Source: Archilochus colubris (lineage: Eukaryota > Chordata > Aves > Apodiformes > Trochilidae). Taken from it: DNA of 64,000 nt. Positions within the stretch are counted from its first letter, which is position 1. Every line of letters begins with the position of its first letter. Positions 37,046 through 51,055 of this stretch are shown piece by piece. The stretch covers positions 104,299,054 to 104,363,053 of the forward strand of contig CM041083.1 of the NCBI GenBank assembly GCA_023079485.1, written 5' to 3'. Both the position numbers and the translations under genes were made by a program. The notes beneath the pieces are model-generated. The model ran no database searches, was not told where the DNA came from, and saw nothing but the letters and a program-made list of their open reading frames with translations.

Positions 37046-40000
37046 GCATGTGACATTATAACTAGTAACTCGATTTTAATTTTAAATGTCTAGTGCAATA
37101 TGTGCATGTACTACTTACTAATTTTGTTAAACTGAAACATAATTTAGAGTAAATATGAAACTTTGGTACAGAGCAACAAGTACTCATGAATTTTAACTTG
37201 TTTTACTGTGTAAATGAGGTCTGATTACCTTTCAAAACTGATTGCTAAAAGGAGACTTTCTGAATAGAAAAGTCATGTAGACTTAATTCAGGAAAACAGT
37301 AAGGCAACACTGAGCTTTGGAAAGTAAAAAATGAGGATTCCTAGAGAGATAACAAATTACCTGATAATAATTTGGCTAATCAGTGAGCCATTGAAAGGGG
37401 TGCTCTCTACTTTAGTATCCTTACAGCTTTTGTGAGTGTTTATGTATTTTAATTGGAAAAAATAAAGATTTTTGCTACCTGGTGTTTTTATATGCAGCTT
37501 ATCAGTGGGATATGAATAGATGGCCGTATACAGGCTAATAAGCTAATCAATAATACAGCTATTAGTTCAGTATCATTGTGGAAAGTAATGGCACAACGTG
37601 AGTGTACTGAATGTATTCTTGCCCATCTTTCTCACAGAGCTGTTAATCTACATTAAAAAATTATATTATTTGCTGCTTGCAAAACAGGAATGCACTGCGT
37701 AGAGGATGACGCTATTACTTGATAATAGTGGTCTCTTTAGTCTGACAGGCAAAGACATAACAAGCTGGAAGCAGCTGGAAGTGAGTAAAGTTAAACCTGG
37801 AAATACTGCTGGCAGTGAGGCCAAGCAACCATTGGAGGAGATTACTGAAACATATGGTAGATTTTTTATTTTCTTGTTTTGTGACTAGCTGTCTTTCCTG
37901 GGATTATCATCTGATTTGTCAGATACTGAAATGATATAAATGGGTACTATGTTTTATGTAATACTTACCATCGAGATAGTGCAAGAGAAGAAAATTTAAC
38001 ATGGAAGAGCATATGACTGTTATATTTATTCCTCACTACTGTGAGGAATAAACACTGTGAGGAAACACTACTGTGTTTGTGCTGGATTAGTGAGTTCCAT
38101 TTCATGGGCTAGATCCTGAAAGGCCTCATGCTGCTTACAAAGTCCTTTTGGTCTTGCTTGTTTTGGGAAAAAGTTTACTCACACCAGTTACAGTATCATT
38201 AATGTGTTGCTCAGATAATCAAGGTTGGAAATATATGGGGGGCATTGTTTTGAACTGTAATAATGTGCTGGAAATCTGCTTTTATAGCACCCTAATCAAC
38301 CTTCTCAGTGATAAGTGGAGGAGGAGGAGAAATGACTGTCAGTATCTCCTCCTGTTGGTCTTTGCTTTGGTCAATGCTAAATGGCCATGTGTAAAAACAT
38401 CCATCTATGAGGGATTCAAATCTTTTCAGAAGGAGAAAAAATTTATTTTCTGCCTGTATCTTTAAAATATTTTGACCAAGTTAAAGGTTTTTTCCATTTT
38501 CAATGTGATTTAGAAAGTAGCTTGATATTTGTATAAAGTATACAGGCCCTTGAGAGTAGTTGATTCTATTTGAAAGGCACAGCTTTCTTTTAAAGAGGAT
38601 AATGTGATGGATACTTTGCTAACCAGACATCACACATAAAGTGTAGAACTGTAGAACATTAGTGTAAAAATACAAGTTTATTCTCTATTTGGATTATGAC
38701 CAATGCCAGCCATACTAGTTTGTTCCTTTTTGGAGATGCTTAACATAGTTCTTCTATAATAATTTGCATTTTTTCAAAACAAATCAACAAAAAACTAGCA
38801 TGATTAAGTTCCTTTTGCTACAGTTAATAGCAATGACTATTACAAAATGAACACATAGTAATTTTTTTTTTTATAAAATGAAGCACAAAGAATAGGGAAT
38901 AAAAGCAAGTGTAGTGTTTGTCAGAAATGGATGACAGAGGAACTGTAATAGGAGGAACGAATTCAGTTAAATTACATGCTTGAAAACACATGGCTAATAG
39001 ATGGGGGAGAGATACATCAGCTACATTAATGTAGATCAATAATTAATCTTTGCATGGAGGGATAAGAGACAAGTGTGTGCCATTAGTAGGAAGGAATTAA
39101 ATACAGTTGAGAAGTCAAAAGTACGCATCATAAAATATGAATAGTGAGAATGAGTGATGAAACAAATCAGGCTCCTATTCAATGTGAAGTTTTGTGGTTT
39201 TGCTAATGGCAACTGCTTAGCTTTATTGGTAAAGAGAAATAGCCTTTCTGAAAAAATTGAATGTCTTTTCATTTGGAAGTAGAAAGTTAATAGCTCTTTA
39301 AAATTCAAAACAAATTCTTGTCTCTGAACCTAAAAAGTTATTTGTTATCCAATTTTTACATGTGTAAAGATGATGAATATATAATGTAGTTAGTGAAGAA
39401 TTCTGGACAACTGCAACTAATGAAGCAAAATGCAATTGGTTTTTAAAAAGAGGAAAAGAGCAGAAGAGGTGAACTGAGAGATTTAAGACTGAGAAGGGAG
39501 GAAGTCCAATGCAGGTATTGAAAATAAGGCCATCTTTACCACTAGAGTTATGTGTGTTGCACAAATGGAAGACTGAATTGGCTTAAACCATAGAAAGTCA
39601 TACTTGTGTACTTCATGAGTAACAAAGAAGTGAAAACTTGAGACAAACTTCAGAAGGTACAGTAGGGAGGATTTTTAAGTTGATATCTCTGCAGAGGAAG
39701 AGAAGAATAACAAAAGGGCATTTTTTACACACATGAAGAAATTAAGAGAGGAAAAGTTATTGACAGAAAAAAAAATTAGTTTTTACAGAAGAAAAAGGAA
39801 TAGAAACCATTATCTCATTTCCATGAGCAGCAGTTTGGATTTTTTTTTTACTGTAAAACATGGTGTACACTTAAAAATTTACAGCAAGCATAATCCTCTG
39901 TAAATTTCAGGCTTGAGCTCTTGGGAAGATGCAGCATAATTTCTGTGAGTTCCCAGTGGAAGCTCGCAGCTTCACCTGCTTGCTTTTATTCCTGCCAGAC

Positions 40001-41776
40001 CTCTGCTTCTGGCACACATGTTCTGACCATCACCATATTACCAATTCTGTGATGCAAGTTTGCAGCATCCTGGTTCCTGCCAAATTTCCTTCTGAAGGGA
40101 TGGGAAGACCCAAGACATCTGAAAGAATTCCTGATTTCCTTTGGCAGGGAATTCACGTCACATACATTCCTGCTAAAGTCACACAGGTCCCATGCTACTG
40201 GAACTCAAGAGGTTTTTTTGCTTTGGCTACTTTGGCTGATGAAAAAATAAGGGGCAAGAGGTTCATTGAGGTATAGTTTTACACTGGTAATACAGATAAC
40301 GCTTGCAACCAGTTAGTAGGTGAATAGGTAAGTTTTTAGGACTAGATAGTTTAATGGATCCATCACACAGCCTTTTTATATCTTCCAATGATTTTTGCAA
40401 TGAAAATGTTTAGATGAAAAGAGAAAAAATAGTAATCAGAATTTCATCCATTTCATCACTGTAGTTTGTGCATTATCAAATTCTGTATTAAATAAACATT
40501 TAAGTGCCTTTTTGGTGTTTGGATTTTTAATGTTTTTTTTTTAATTATTCCTTTTAAGACTAGGAAATTCCTCAGAATGTCTTAATTCTTGTAACTGATT
40601 TGCAATTTCGTAGATTAATCTTAATTTTATATGCTCTCTGGATAATAAGTGTAGCTTCCTCAGAATGGTGATATGCTTTTTTTTTGCTGCCTCGGTGAAA
40701 CCATTGCCATTTTACAGAAGAGAAGAGAGGTCAACAGACACTGTTATGTCTTGAACAGTGCACTATTTTAAATTTGAACGAAGGTATATGTTCAAGGATT
40801 TTTCTTGTAATAGACTAATTTTTTCATTTATTTTTATCATTTGAAGTTTATCAAATGACTAGCTCCATAATCTTCACCTGTCTGCATTTGCCTTTTATCA
40901 GGTACTGACTGCAAAAAGTTTAGTTCTGAGGAGTGGATGATACTGGGGGTGGGGAGGAGAATGAAGGATAAGAATATATGCCTGTCCCTATCCACCTGGC
41001 ACAAGCTCTTTAAATCTTCTTGCTCTCTCTCCTTTCTGACTACTTTCCCCACTCCAAAATATGAAGACTGAACTCCATTTATGCTGCTGTTCTTGTCCTT
41101 GTAGCCTCAAGATGTAAGAAAATGTAATAGGTTTTCAAATAGTCAGTCATTTTGACTATAGATTATTTAAATTCAAGTATTTATGAAAATTCCTACACTG
41201 ATAGGTTCTTGAAGTCTTTTTTCTTCTCTCTTCCCCTCTCTGCTTTTTCCAGTTGGTGCTATGAGGAGTCAATATTAAAATTAATCAGCTGATTAGAGCA
41301 GAAGTGTCCCTTCAGAACACTTCCTACCGTGCCTCATCAGTGAGTATATTAATAATTGGTTTCATTTCTAATAGCAGCTTTTATGTGTGGAAACCTGTCC
41401 ACTGGATGCTGGATGGAGAGGAGCACTACCTGGATCACAGAATGAAAGCTTGTAATGATTGAAGTTATCTGAGCTGGTATTGTGTCAATGACTTCCAAAT
41501 GATGGTCCAAATCCCCTGGAATATTTCATTTAAAAAGGCTTTAATTAAATTCTCTTTCTGCTTTTCTCTTTCTGTGTTACCAAGCTTCATCTCTTTTTTA
41601 ATTTTAGAGGCCATATCACCATAAGAGATACAATTTGGATGCAGAAACTGAGCAAAAAATAGCACTCAAAGGGAAATATTAAAAACTCATTTTCGTTTTG
41701 CACTCAAGTAATATATCCACACAGCTTTTAGGTTGAAATTGAAATTAATATTTTAAATATCTAATGTATGTTTTAG
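37046..41776. other. AT-rich non-coding stretch
   Basis: No gene recognised. It contains the 11-bp perfect inverted repeat at 38026-38051. A plus-strand frame of 115 codons (39929-40276) lies in a slightly GC-richer patch but has no recognised domain. T-runs lie near 40529 and 40677. Confidence 0.5.
38026..38051. repeat. Perfect 11-bp inverted repeat with 4-nt loop
   Basis: The arms TTATTCCTCAC and GTGAGGAATAA are exact reverse complements separated by TACT. The second arm is followed by a partial direct repeat, ACACTGTGAGGAAACACTAC. This is the tightest stem-loop seen in the window outside the 25.6-kb cluster. Confidence 0.7.
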
Positions 41777-44700
41777 AAACAGTATCAACTTTGGAAGGGA
41801 GAGGGGCAGGGTAAGTGAGGACAGAAAAAGGTAGGCATTACTGAGCACTTGACTCTCTGGCATCAGCAATAGAGGGTTTTTTTAGTCTTTTCCCCTACAT
41901 TTTACTGGTGGCTCTATTTTAATTTTAAAAAGTCTGTTCTTCTCAGACAGATAGCATTTTCACTCAGTTGGGAAGAAACTTTTAGCCAGTATCAACAGAA
42001 ACCAGTAATTCTAATATATGAAATAGTCTGCAAGTTTTTGGCAAAATGAGAATTTTATAATGTTACAAGGTGGATTGATAAAGCCTTTCCTAAAGATGGA
42101 AGAAGTAAAGAGGAGAAAATTGAGATAAGGGTTAATGATACTGAAATTCAAATATAAGATTTTAATAAGAGCAAACATAAAAATCTACAGATTGTTATAA
42201 AAAAAATGGAGAAAAAAACTGCGCAACCTACCAACCCTGAAACTTCTAAGTAGTTTCAGAATATATCTGAGTGTAATAATTGGTGTCATATTTTGCTGGA
42301 GTTCACACTGTGTGGTAGTTTAACTGGGAATTTTTTTGTGGCCATACACCAGGTGAATTGGTACATTTAGTCTTTGAACTGTATCTTCTTAAAACTATGG
42401 CAACACTTTTGATGGTTATCAACTGTGATGATTACTATCAGGAAAACAATCAGGAGACAAAAAGGGAAGATAAATAACTGTTGAAACTTCCAGGCTGATT
42501 TAATCTTAGAAATATACCCAAATTTTTAACATCACACACAGGCAGAGTGTATCTAAGTATGCTCTCAGGTCATCCCTGGCGGCAAAAGCCCTGTTTGGGA
42601 AAAATTCCCCTTTCTACACATTCATATGCATATTTGTTTATCTACGTGTGTGTATATGTAAAATAAAATTAGGGATCTTCTGTAGAGCCACCTGGAAGCA
42701 GAAAGAGCAGATTTACAATGAAAGTACCATTGCATGAAGGAAAGCACTTCTGAATTATGAGCTTAGAGTAAATCTTCTTATGAACATGGAAGGTCATAAC
42801 GCACGTGAGCGCACAAGTGCCTCTGCTGTGCAATGAAAAATACAGCAAAAGGTGAGAAGGACGGACAGCACACTGCCTTTGCAGTGTACCTGAAATAAAA
42901 ATAACTCCTTGTCATCTCAAGCTTGTCTTACAGTGGGTTTTTTTCCCCAGAATATTTCAAGATTTTTGCCAAGAAGATACCTTAGTCTCTTTTGCTTCAG
43001 CTGCTGCTTCATGCTTCGTGCCTGCAGTTTCTAGGCCTCCAGAAACCATCAGATAAAATTATGGAAACAAATTTCATTTGTGATTCTTCCTTGACTTCTA
43101 CAAATTTGTATTCTGTGTATAAAAATAGGTGGAGAAATGCCTCTTTTCTTTTCTCAATGTATTTGTGCTGGCTAGAGTTACACTTAGTTATGCAGGTTGC
43201 AGAGCAAGTGCGCCAGTGGCTACTGATGAGGGAGAGCTACCAAAAGTGCTGTCAAGGAAAGGTCCTGATCAGGAATAGTGGTGTGAATGAAAGGGAACTT
43301 CAGTGTATCAGTAGAAATATATCTGAGACCATAAATTTCTATAAAATATTAAAAAATTACTGATATAAAAATGATAAATTCCTTTGAAATAAGGAGTAGT
43401 ATATGAAAAATATATTTTCCTGATGTTGATTTCAAATTTTTACATTTTAAACTTTAATTTCTGATTATTTTTCTCATCTTAAAAGAATTATTGGTACAGT
43501 GAATTATCTTCATGTAATAACGAGGGAAAAATCATCAGTATTCAAGCAAATTCATCTAGTAGGAGTTAAATTCTTTTATTACATTACAGCTGCTCTGAGA
43601 ATTCCTGTGGTGAAAAACCAGGTACTAATTTTTCATTTTACTATTTAAATACACCATTAAAAGTACTTAAAATTTTTAATATTCAGAATCTCAAAACAAC
43701 TTGCATGTTCTGAAAGACGTAACTCTTCAAAGCAGTTGTACTTAGTCCCAGTTTTAATAGCTCTAAAAATGGGCAAACCTCACTGACCTGTTTATTCCTT
43801 TCACGGAACATCTCTGGCAGTATCTCATTTTTCTGTTTCAAAGGCAGTGGGAATGAAAACAGGATAATATATACAGCAAAGCTTTAAAAGCTAGCTGAGC
43901 AATTGATTACCTGAAATTCCATGAAAGAGGAGAAATTCAATGTTGTTTAAAAGCTACCTTTAAAAATAGGAGTGCTCGCCTATTCTACCTTGAATAAAAA
44001 TACAAAGTAATTAGGAGAATGAGTGGTTTGGGAAGGGAGCATGGAAGTTTTTCTAGTGCATTTTTAATTATTTTTTTCCTTTGCTTTTTTAATACTTTAT
44101 TGAAAATGGAGAAAGGGGGGAAAGGGATAATTTACTTAAATATCCTGATAATTACCATTAAGGTTTTGATTTGGCCATTAGCCTTCAAATGAATACCACT
44201 CAACAGTAATTTCAGTGTTAAAAAAGCTTTATTGTCTCTGGACAGTTACTAAGATGATGAGTGGCTTTAATTAATTTTTCTTGTTATTTCCCCGTATCAT
44301 TTACGAGGTCTTACTTTCTCTGACATTGAGCTAATATGTTAAGATACCACTGTAACTACAAGTTGGAAGTGTAATAGCTTAAGGTGGCTGATCGAGAAAA
44401 ATGCATCATTAATTTAATATTGTAGACTGCTAGAATTAGGATTAGCATAGCTTCACTACATAGTGTCTGCCATTTCCTCTGCAGTTTGGAGTTAGAAGTG
44501 TGACTGGTAAGTTCTACTTCACTGAACGATTTGTGCATGTCAGTAACAACCCCAAATGTGTCTGGTTAAATGGGAAAAATGTATTAAATTCACTTGTTTG
44601 TGACTTTTGCTTAGTTATGACAAATTAATTTTACCTTTATTCTCTAAATGTTGTGGTTCTGACTGATTTGGACCCTTGATCGTACGTATTCATGTGATGA

Positions 44701-46575
44701 TGAAACATAAAGATTACTGGTGAAGAGAAAAAAGCATTTTATTTTCTAGGAATGCTGTGCTAAGTTTATTGTATTTTTCTAAAAAATTAATGACCTTGTT
44801 CCCAACTTAACTCCATAATTTTTTTAGCTATTACAGACAAACCAAAATCTTTGCTTCAGGCTGGCCTGTGTGATAGGCTATCCTGGAGCCATGCAATCTG
44901 GAAATTTCAGTGCCTTTGGCCACCAAAGACCTTCAAGGCATCAAGAGATAAGCTCTTTATCAGGCTTGCAAGGTACTGCTCAGTGTGGCATACAAAATGA
45001 TTAGGAGCTCAGAGCAGCTTGGGATCTTCAGGAGGTCACAGTTGAATTACTGGGAAAAAAAAATAAATGGGAGTGATTGAAATTTTCTTGGGTTTCACTG
45101 AATTTGGCTGAAACTGGATTATCTTCGAAGAAAGTAATTTTTTATGAATCAACAGGTTCTAGGAGGCATAGGAAGATGCTGGGTTTTCTGTTTGTTTTTT
45201 CTTTTTTCTTTTTATTTCTAGCTCTATTTGCACCTAAAAGGAAAAAATGTTCTCCCTGTTGTTGGAATGGTCACTGAAAAACGTATTTCTGATGGTGGAA
45301 TTGTTTAAGGATTATACCTACCACTGGATAGTGCATAATTCCAAAGTAATAATCAGTCAAAAACTGGTATAAAAGGAATCAACCCAAAGAGAAGAAGATC
45401 AGAGACACAGATTTTTGAGAAAGACGAGTCCTCTGTTTCAGCAGCTACAGGGTAGTAAGGATTTCCACTGAGGACTGCAGGATTAATAAATAGATAAATA
45501 AAATCATGCAATCCTAAATCCTCATTTCCTCTCAGGGAAATAGGCATATTCTCTGCTTGATACATTTTCATCATAAAGTGGAAATCCCTATGCTGAGAAT
45601 TGTGTCTTTTGGTTCAATCCCCATCTCTTGCATCTCAGCAGGTGGGGTCAGCTGTCTTTTAGCTTCTTAGAGTCCTCTGTGCTCTCCCAAAGCTGCGTTC
45701 TACAAGCTTTTTTCTCTTGCTCATGCTATAATTCAAGAATGGTTCTTTCTGATGATGGAAAGGTTATATTATACCATGACAATTATGAATACCAAAGGAA
45801 TCTGCCACTGATCGTTCAGTTAGATGTCTAATGGATAACTTCAGCTGTTGCTGTTAGGCAAAGGAAAAGCTGCTACTGAGTATCAACCACAATTTGCATT
45901 ATATTTTTTTTCCAATTGATCAATTTATTGTACCAAGAAATAAAAATTAACATTAAAATAGGTAAATTAACATTATAACAGGTAAAAATTGCAAAAACAA
46001 AGAATTAAACTAAATGAAGATATTAATATTTTGCATTTGTTTTTCAATAAATAGAGATGGTGAACATTGCAAAGTATCTAACACAAAATAAATCAGAGAA
46101 GCCCTTCCCCCTTCAGTTTCCTGCAATGAGCAGATTAATGACTTTATTAGCCAGAGGCTACATCAAACCTTTCTATTTAGTGGTTGTGAACTTGTATCTC
46201 TTCCATGAATATATCTCATCCTAAGAATTCATTTACACTTTTGATCTCTCATGAGTTTCACTATTTAATCATGTTTTGTGTGGAGATTGTAATTATGTAA
46301 TTCCTTCTGATATTTTTGAATTGCTGACTGTGGGAGTACCAAGATTCTTTTGTGCTATGAGACATAAGGAATAATTGTTCACTGTTTAATTTTCTGTATA
46401 TTGGTCATTATGTTCTGGACATATCTTCAGTCCCTCCATAGTAGCTTTTTTTTTTTTTTTCCATCCAAAGATGAGGAATTTTAATTTTTTGAATAATTTC
46501 TAATCTGTTCATTCTGCTGCCCTTCCTCACTCTTTTTTCTTTTTTTTTTTTTTTTTTTTTCCATTTTCTACTTAC
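41777..46575. other. AT-rich non-coding stretch
   Basis: No gene recognised. The segment around 44160-44480, with several TTAATTAA and ATTAATTT words, looks like ordinary AT-rich or enhancer-type sequence. T-runs at about 46446-46460 and 46532-46560 lie next to the minus-strand exon-like segment. Confidence 0.5.
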
Positions 46576-46731
46576 CCTGTCATGTGAGCGGATGAGCAGC
46601 ACTAGGGGCAATGTTGACAGCAGTGGATGTTGTGCTCTATAGATTTTTATACTAGCACAGTCAGAATACTTTTTTTGTTCATCCTTAGTTACTGATAGCT
46701 CCTTGCATCTTACTGGCCTTCTTGAGCTCAC
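46576..46731 (-). other. Exon-like segment on the minus strand, product unknown
   Basis: On the minus strand GTGTGTTCAG precedes and ACAGG|GTAAGTAG follows a 156-bp segment, exactly 52 codons, open in the phase starting with its first base (VSSRRPVRCKELSVTKDEQK and on to LLIRSHDR). Symmetric phase and good splice-like borders are what an internal exon would show. Against this, the 3' side runs into an A-rich tract of more than 20 bases, no neighbouring exon was found and the peptide is not recognised. Confidence 0.22.
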
Positions 46732-46739
46732 CTGAACAC

Positions 46740-49700
46740 ACGATACACTGAACAGGATAAGAAACTTTATTTTCCTTTTTTTATCTAAAAGATAAATTGT
46801 TTCAGATAGCATCAACTTCTATAAAGTTATATTAACTTTCTGAGAAAAGCCTCATGTCACGCCAATAAAATTTTTAAAGCTTCTCAGCAAATAGTACTGC
46901 ATCTCCTATTCCAAAGAGAGAGATTAAAAAGAGACAGGGAGGAGTATAAATTAAAAACCAACTAAACTCTGTACTCAGGCAGAATTTGCCCTTGACTCCA
47001 GCTCAACATTCAGTGATATGGAACTAGAAGAAAGACATGCTGAAAACCTGAGAAATTTACTTCCTTCACAATCCCTCATAATTTGGGGCAGGAATATGAG
47101 GTAACAGGCTATGGAAAAATTAATATCTGCTGTATAAGTCACTGTTATGTAACATGGTGTGTATGATAGTGTTTTGTTTCCTTTGGCCAGTGGAGACACT
47201 AGCATGCTTGTGTGCTTCCACAAAATTAATGGAAAAAAGTGGGCTCGTTGCCACCATAATGGGATAAAGTACTGGTTCTCCCTCACTGAATATTGTGTTT
47301 GAATCATATTGCTGACTGATTCAGCACCAGGAGAATTTACTTAAATTTTCAAAAGGAAAGGAGACTAGATGGGGAGGAGAGTTAAAAGGAAAAAAATATG
47401 TGAAGTAAAAGTGAAAAGAGACCAATTTTGTCTCATTCTCTCTAAGTAACCTAATGGGAGTGCAGCTGTTACCTCTTAAAGTTAGCACTCCAAAGGATTC
47501 GAAAGTGATTTTTATATTTTTTATAAAAACAGGAATTAAGTAACCTCTGAAGTCTTGTCAGTGCAATGGGTTTAAAATAAGTGGATTAAGAAGAAAATTA
47601 TCCTCCTACACACTATGTACTGTGGATATTTTATTGTGCTTATTCTCAAACCTGCAGCTTCACACAACTTTTACAACTGTAAATGAATTCCATAACATTG
47701 TCTAAAAATTTGTCAGATTATTCATGGTGACTGGGATTTTTCTGCATGCCTGTTGCCTGTACTTCTGAAGCACCTCCTGCATCTTCTGCGGGCTGTTTGT
47801 TCTCTGTTGTTTTTTCCTACTTTCTACTTTCTTAAAGGAGCTTCTTGGCCTAAGAATGCTCAGAAGTGTCCTCCTGACTGTAGGTACAAGCCTTTTTCAT
47901 ATAGAAGTAACACTTTTATAGGAAAAACCAAACACAGTGCATAGTGGTGGAACAAGTAAATTATATATTCTGATAATTTGTATGTTTGCATAAATATGCA
48001 AGTGGTAATTCTGAACTTCTTGTTACTGCAGTATGCATACATATACGTGTTTTGTCTTTAATCTAGAAAACGTAAGGCTCAGACAAATGAAGTTTGAAAT
48101 CTCCAGCATGTTTATTGTTAAATAAGTATAAAACCCCCACTAGCTTCACCTTGTTTTTCTTGTTAGGTTATTACTGTATTTTTTTTCATACTATGAAAGA
48201 AAATTAAGTAGAAATATTAGATACAATTTCATATTAGTGTTAAGAGTGATAAATGCAAGGAAGGTATGCATAAAGAAGTACTAATATTTTTCATGTTTTT
48301 TTTCTTGTCTGTGTGTATCAGTTATCAATTTGAGCCTTCAAGTGCAACTGAAGTTAAAAAATAGTGTCTTTTTTTAAGGTTTTTCTATATTTTCCTTCTT
48401 TTTTTTTTATTTATTTAGAGACTCACAGGATACCTTTTCCTTACTGAAAATTACTTTGGTTAGGATGTTTTAGATCTTACCGTTGTTAGAAAATAAGAAA
48501 GGCCTTTGAACATCTGAGTATGTTTCAGAGAAGACAGGTTCATTTTTGGTCGGGGATTTAACTTCAGATAGGTATGACAGAAGTCAGTCACAGGACAATG
48601 TGGAAGCTTGAGAAAACTTGTCCAGGTTAAAAGAACAGAATGTGCAAAACTTTGTAAATGCACACTATTCAGAAACTGGAGGAGGGAAAGGGATCAAGGA
48701 GAATTTATGTCTAGTAAGTCACTTGCTAGGAAGAAGTTTGCTACTCTCTTAAGCTAACATCAGAATTCAAGCTGCACTTTGTCTGAACAGAAACTAAGTG
48801 TTGTTGAATGGCTGTGTAATTACCCTCCAGTCTCAAATTCGAAGTGCTGTTACTCGGTGCATCATGAAATTAATGACTACTACTAAATTATTAGGGGATA
48901 TAAGGAGGATTACAATTTAATTATTGCAGAAAGTCAAGAGGATTACTTAATGGAAGAAATAAATCAGCAATGTTATTAGAGCACGGAATCAAATGTAAAT
49001 GATGGGAATATATGGGAATGTAAACCAGAACCCCTATGTTATGTTTAGCTCACATGAGTAGGCTTATTCAAGTCAATGGAAAGATGTGCATAAATAATAC
49101 TTACCAGAATTAAGTTCTCAAAATACTTTTTGTAGTATCTAGTCATAATAGCCACACAGAAAATTATGTTGCATAATAGTAATGTTCAGTGATTTCTTGC
49201 TATTTTCTTAATTTTAACTTCGTTTATTTGAGCTGGTTGAATCTTCCTGTATAATCTTATTTGGGAAACCCCCTAAACTTTTACTTAAGTCTGTCTTTCT
49301 TTATAAATGCAAGAACAACTGGGTTGGCGTTTGCTAGACAGATATTTTTAGATGTGTTCTTATTTATGCGTCTTAGTAAGGACTGTGGAGCACAGGCAAA
49401 GAAGCAGTAAGTCAGGTCTTACTTCTGTAAAGTAAAGTGTATATGAAGACTGGGAAAAAGGAATACATTATGTTTGTTTATCTAGATTTATGGAGTACTA
49501 CTTTCACAAATACGTACAAAGAGGAAAATTTTATTAAAATTTTACAAGTTGTTACAGAGAAAATGATATAAAGTAAAAGAGCAGCTGCAAATTATTTAAT
49601 TAAAGCTATGTGCTCTGGTACTCTTGCACTTCTACAGCTACCTACTCCACAAAGTCTTTCGTAAGTCAATACACATATGTAAGGAAGACTGTTGCTCACA

Positions 49701-51055
49701 GTTCTAGCAGTAGTATGGAAAAAGATTAGTTGACAATTTTTGTTGTAGCCTATTTTGATTCCTTTGGTACAAAATTTTATTCCCTCTATACAATAAATCA
49801 TTTTATTGTAGAGATATTTCAAATGGAGCATAATAACATACCATAAGCCAGAGAGAAATTTTCAGCTAAGCTGCTTTATTGATTTTCTATTGGCTGGGAT
49901 TAGATCTCCGTATCTTCATTGAAAGAATCTGAAAAGAGGTACTTCAGTATCATTCTTCATTAAAAATATGGTATAAACAAATCATAACTTTCTCATATTT
50001 GCACCTCATTTTTCCTTAACATTTTATCTCTGTTTAGCATATTATTCACTGTTCATAAGGTTCAGGTTGTTGTGTATTATTAATTTACCTTACTTAATGT
50101 ATTTCAGTTAATCTTTGTTTTTAAGTATGAGTATCTAAAAGTTGCTAGAGAGTTGTAACAGATGTAGATTTGAAGGTCATGTGTAACAATTAGAGTGTAC
50201 CAGAATCTTATAATTTCTCTTACAGTATTTTTAATTTCTTTTTTTTTCAGTTGCTAATTTCAGGTAGAAATGGGATTAAATATCACAGTTAGGGAATAGA
50301 GGGAGACTGAGACTTTAGTATAAAATTTATGTGAAAACTTAGACTCTACTGAAATTAAGACCTTTTTTCCATTCGCATGCTTTGCTGTGTTCTGGTGTAT
50401 GAGTTGTGTAGTTAGCTGGAAAGAAACCTACAACTTGTTCTGCTTTCCATAATTTGTAGTAATTATATCTAAAACTAAATATGAATGTTGTTGTTTATAA
50501 ATAATAACCTGGTGAAGTTAAACCATTTTATTGTAGAATCATTTTTGTATTTTCAGGTGGCTCTGATGCAATATTATTGCTTGCCTTTGTTTGCATAATA
50601 GTGGATCATTATCCCAAAAATTTGAATGGCTTTTGTTAAGAATAATCGGAAGTTTGATTCCCACCCCGCTTGCCCATTGTTGTGTGTCAGCAGTAAAGTC
50701 TATATCATGCAAGTTATCACAGGTTTTTTTTATAGTAAGTGAAGAAAAATAGAGCATGATTTATGTGACCTGTTTCAGCCATTTAGTTTGAGTTGGGTGA
50801 ATCATACACAGAGATTACATTTTTCCTTTTCCTGAAGTGAACTGAGGTGACTTACACTAGTGGAGATGCCTGTACTATTAAAAATTTGAAACTCAGTGAA
50901 GTGAAGCCTGCCCAAGATTTCTTGATGCTGAATGGTGATGTAAGCAAGAGCTAAAGTTGTTACAGTCCAGCACTGTGCACTACAAAATTTTCCTTTTTTG
51001 CTTGATTAGACATATTTTTTTCATACATAAACAAGGAGAAAAATCAAAGAAGTAA
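46740..51055. other. AT-rich non-coding stretch
   Basis: No gene recognised. 48780-48990 is a homeodomain-site-rich patch (several ATTAATG, TAATTA and TTAATTATT words) that may be a regulatory element. Otherwise only T-runs and short chance frames are seen. Confidence 0.5.

Noticed and set aside
39929..40276. 115-codon plus-strand frame in a slightly GC-richer patch
   Set aside because: No recognised motif, no paired splice sites, and similar lengths occur by chance elsewhere in the window.
41777..41810. Plus-strand 34-bp exon-like segment between TTTTAG and GG|GTAAGTGAGG
   Set aside because: Short open frames of this size are frequent by chance and the acceptor tract is poor.
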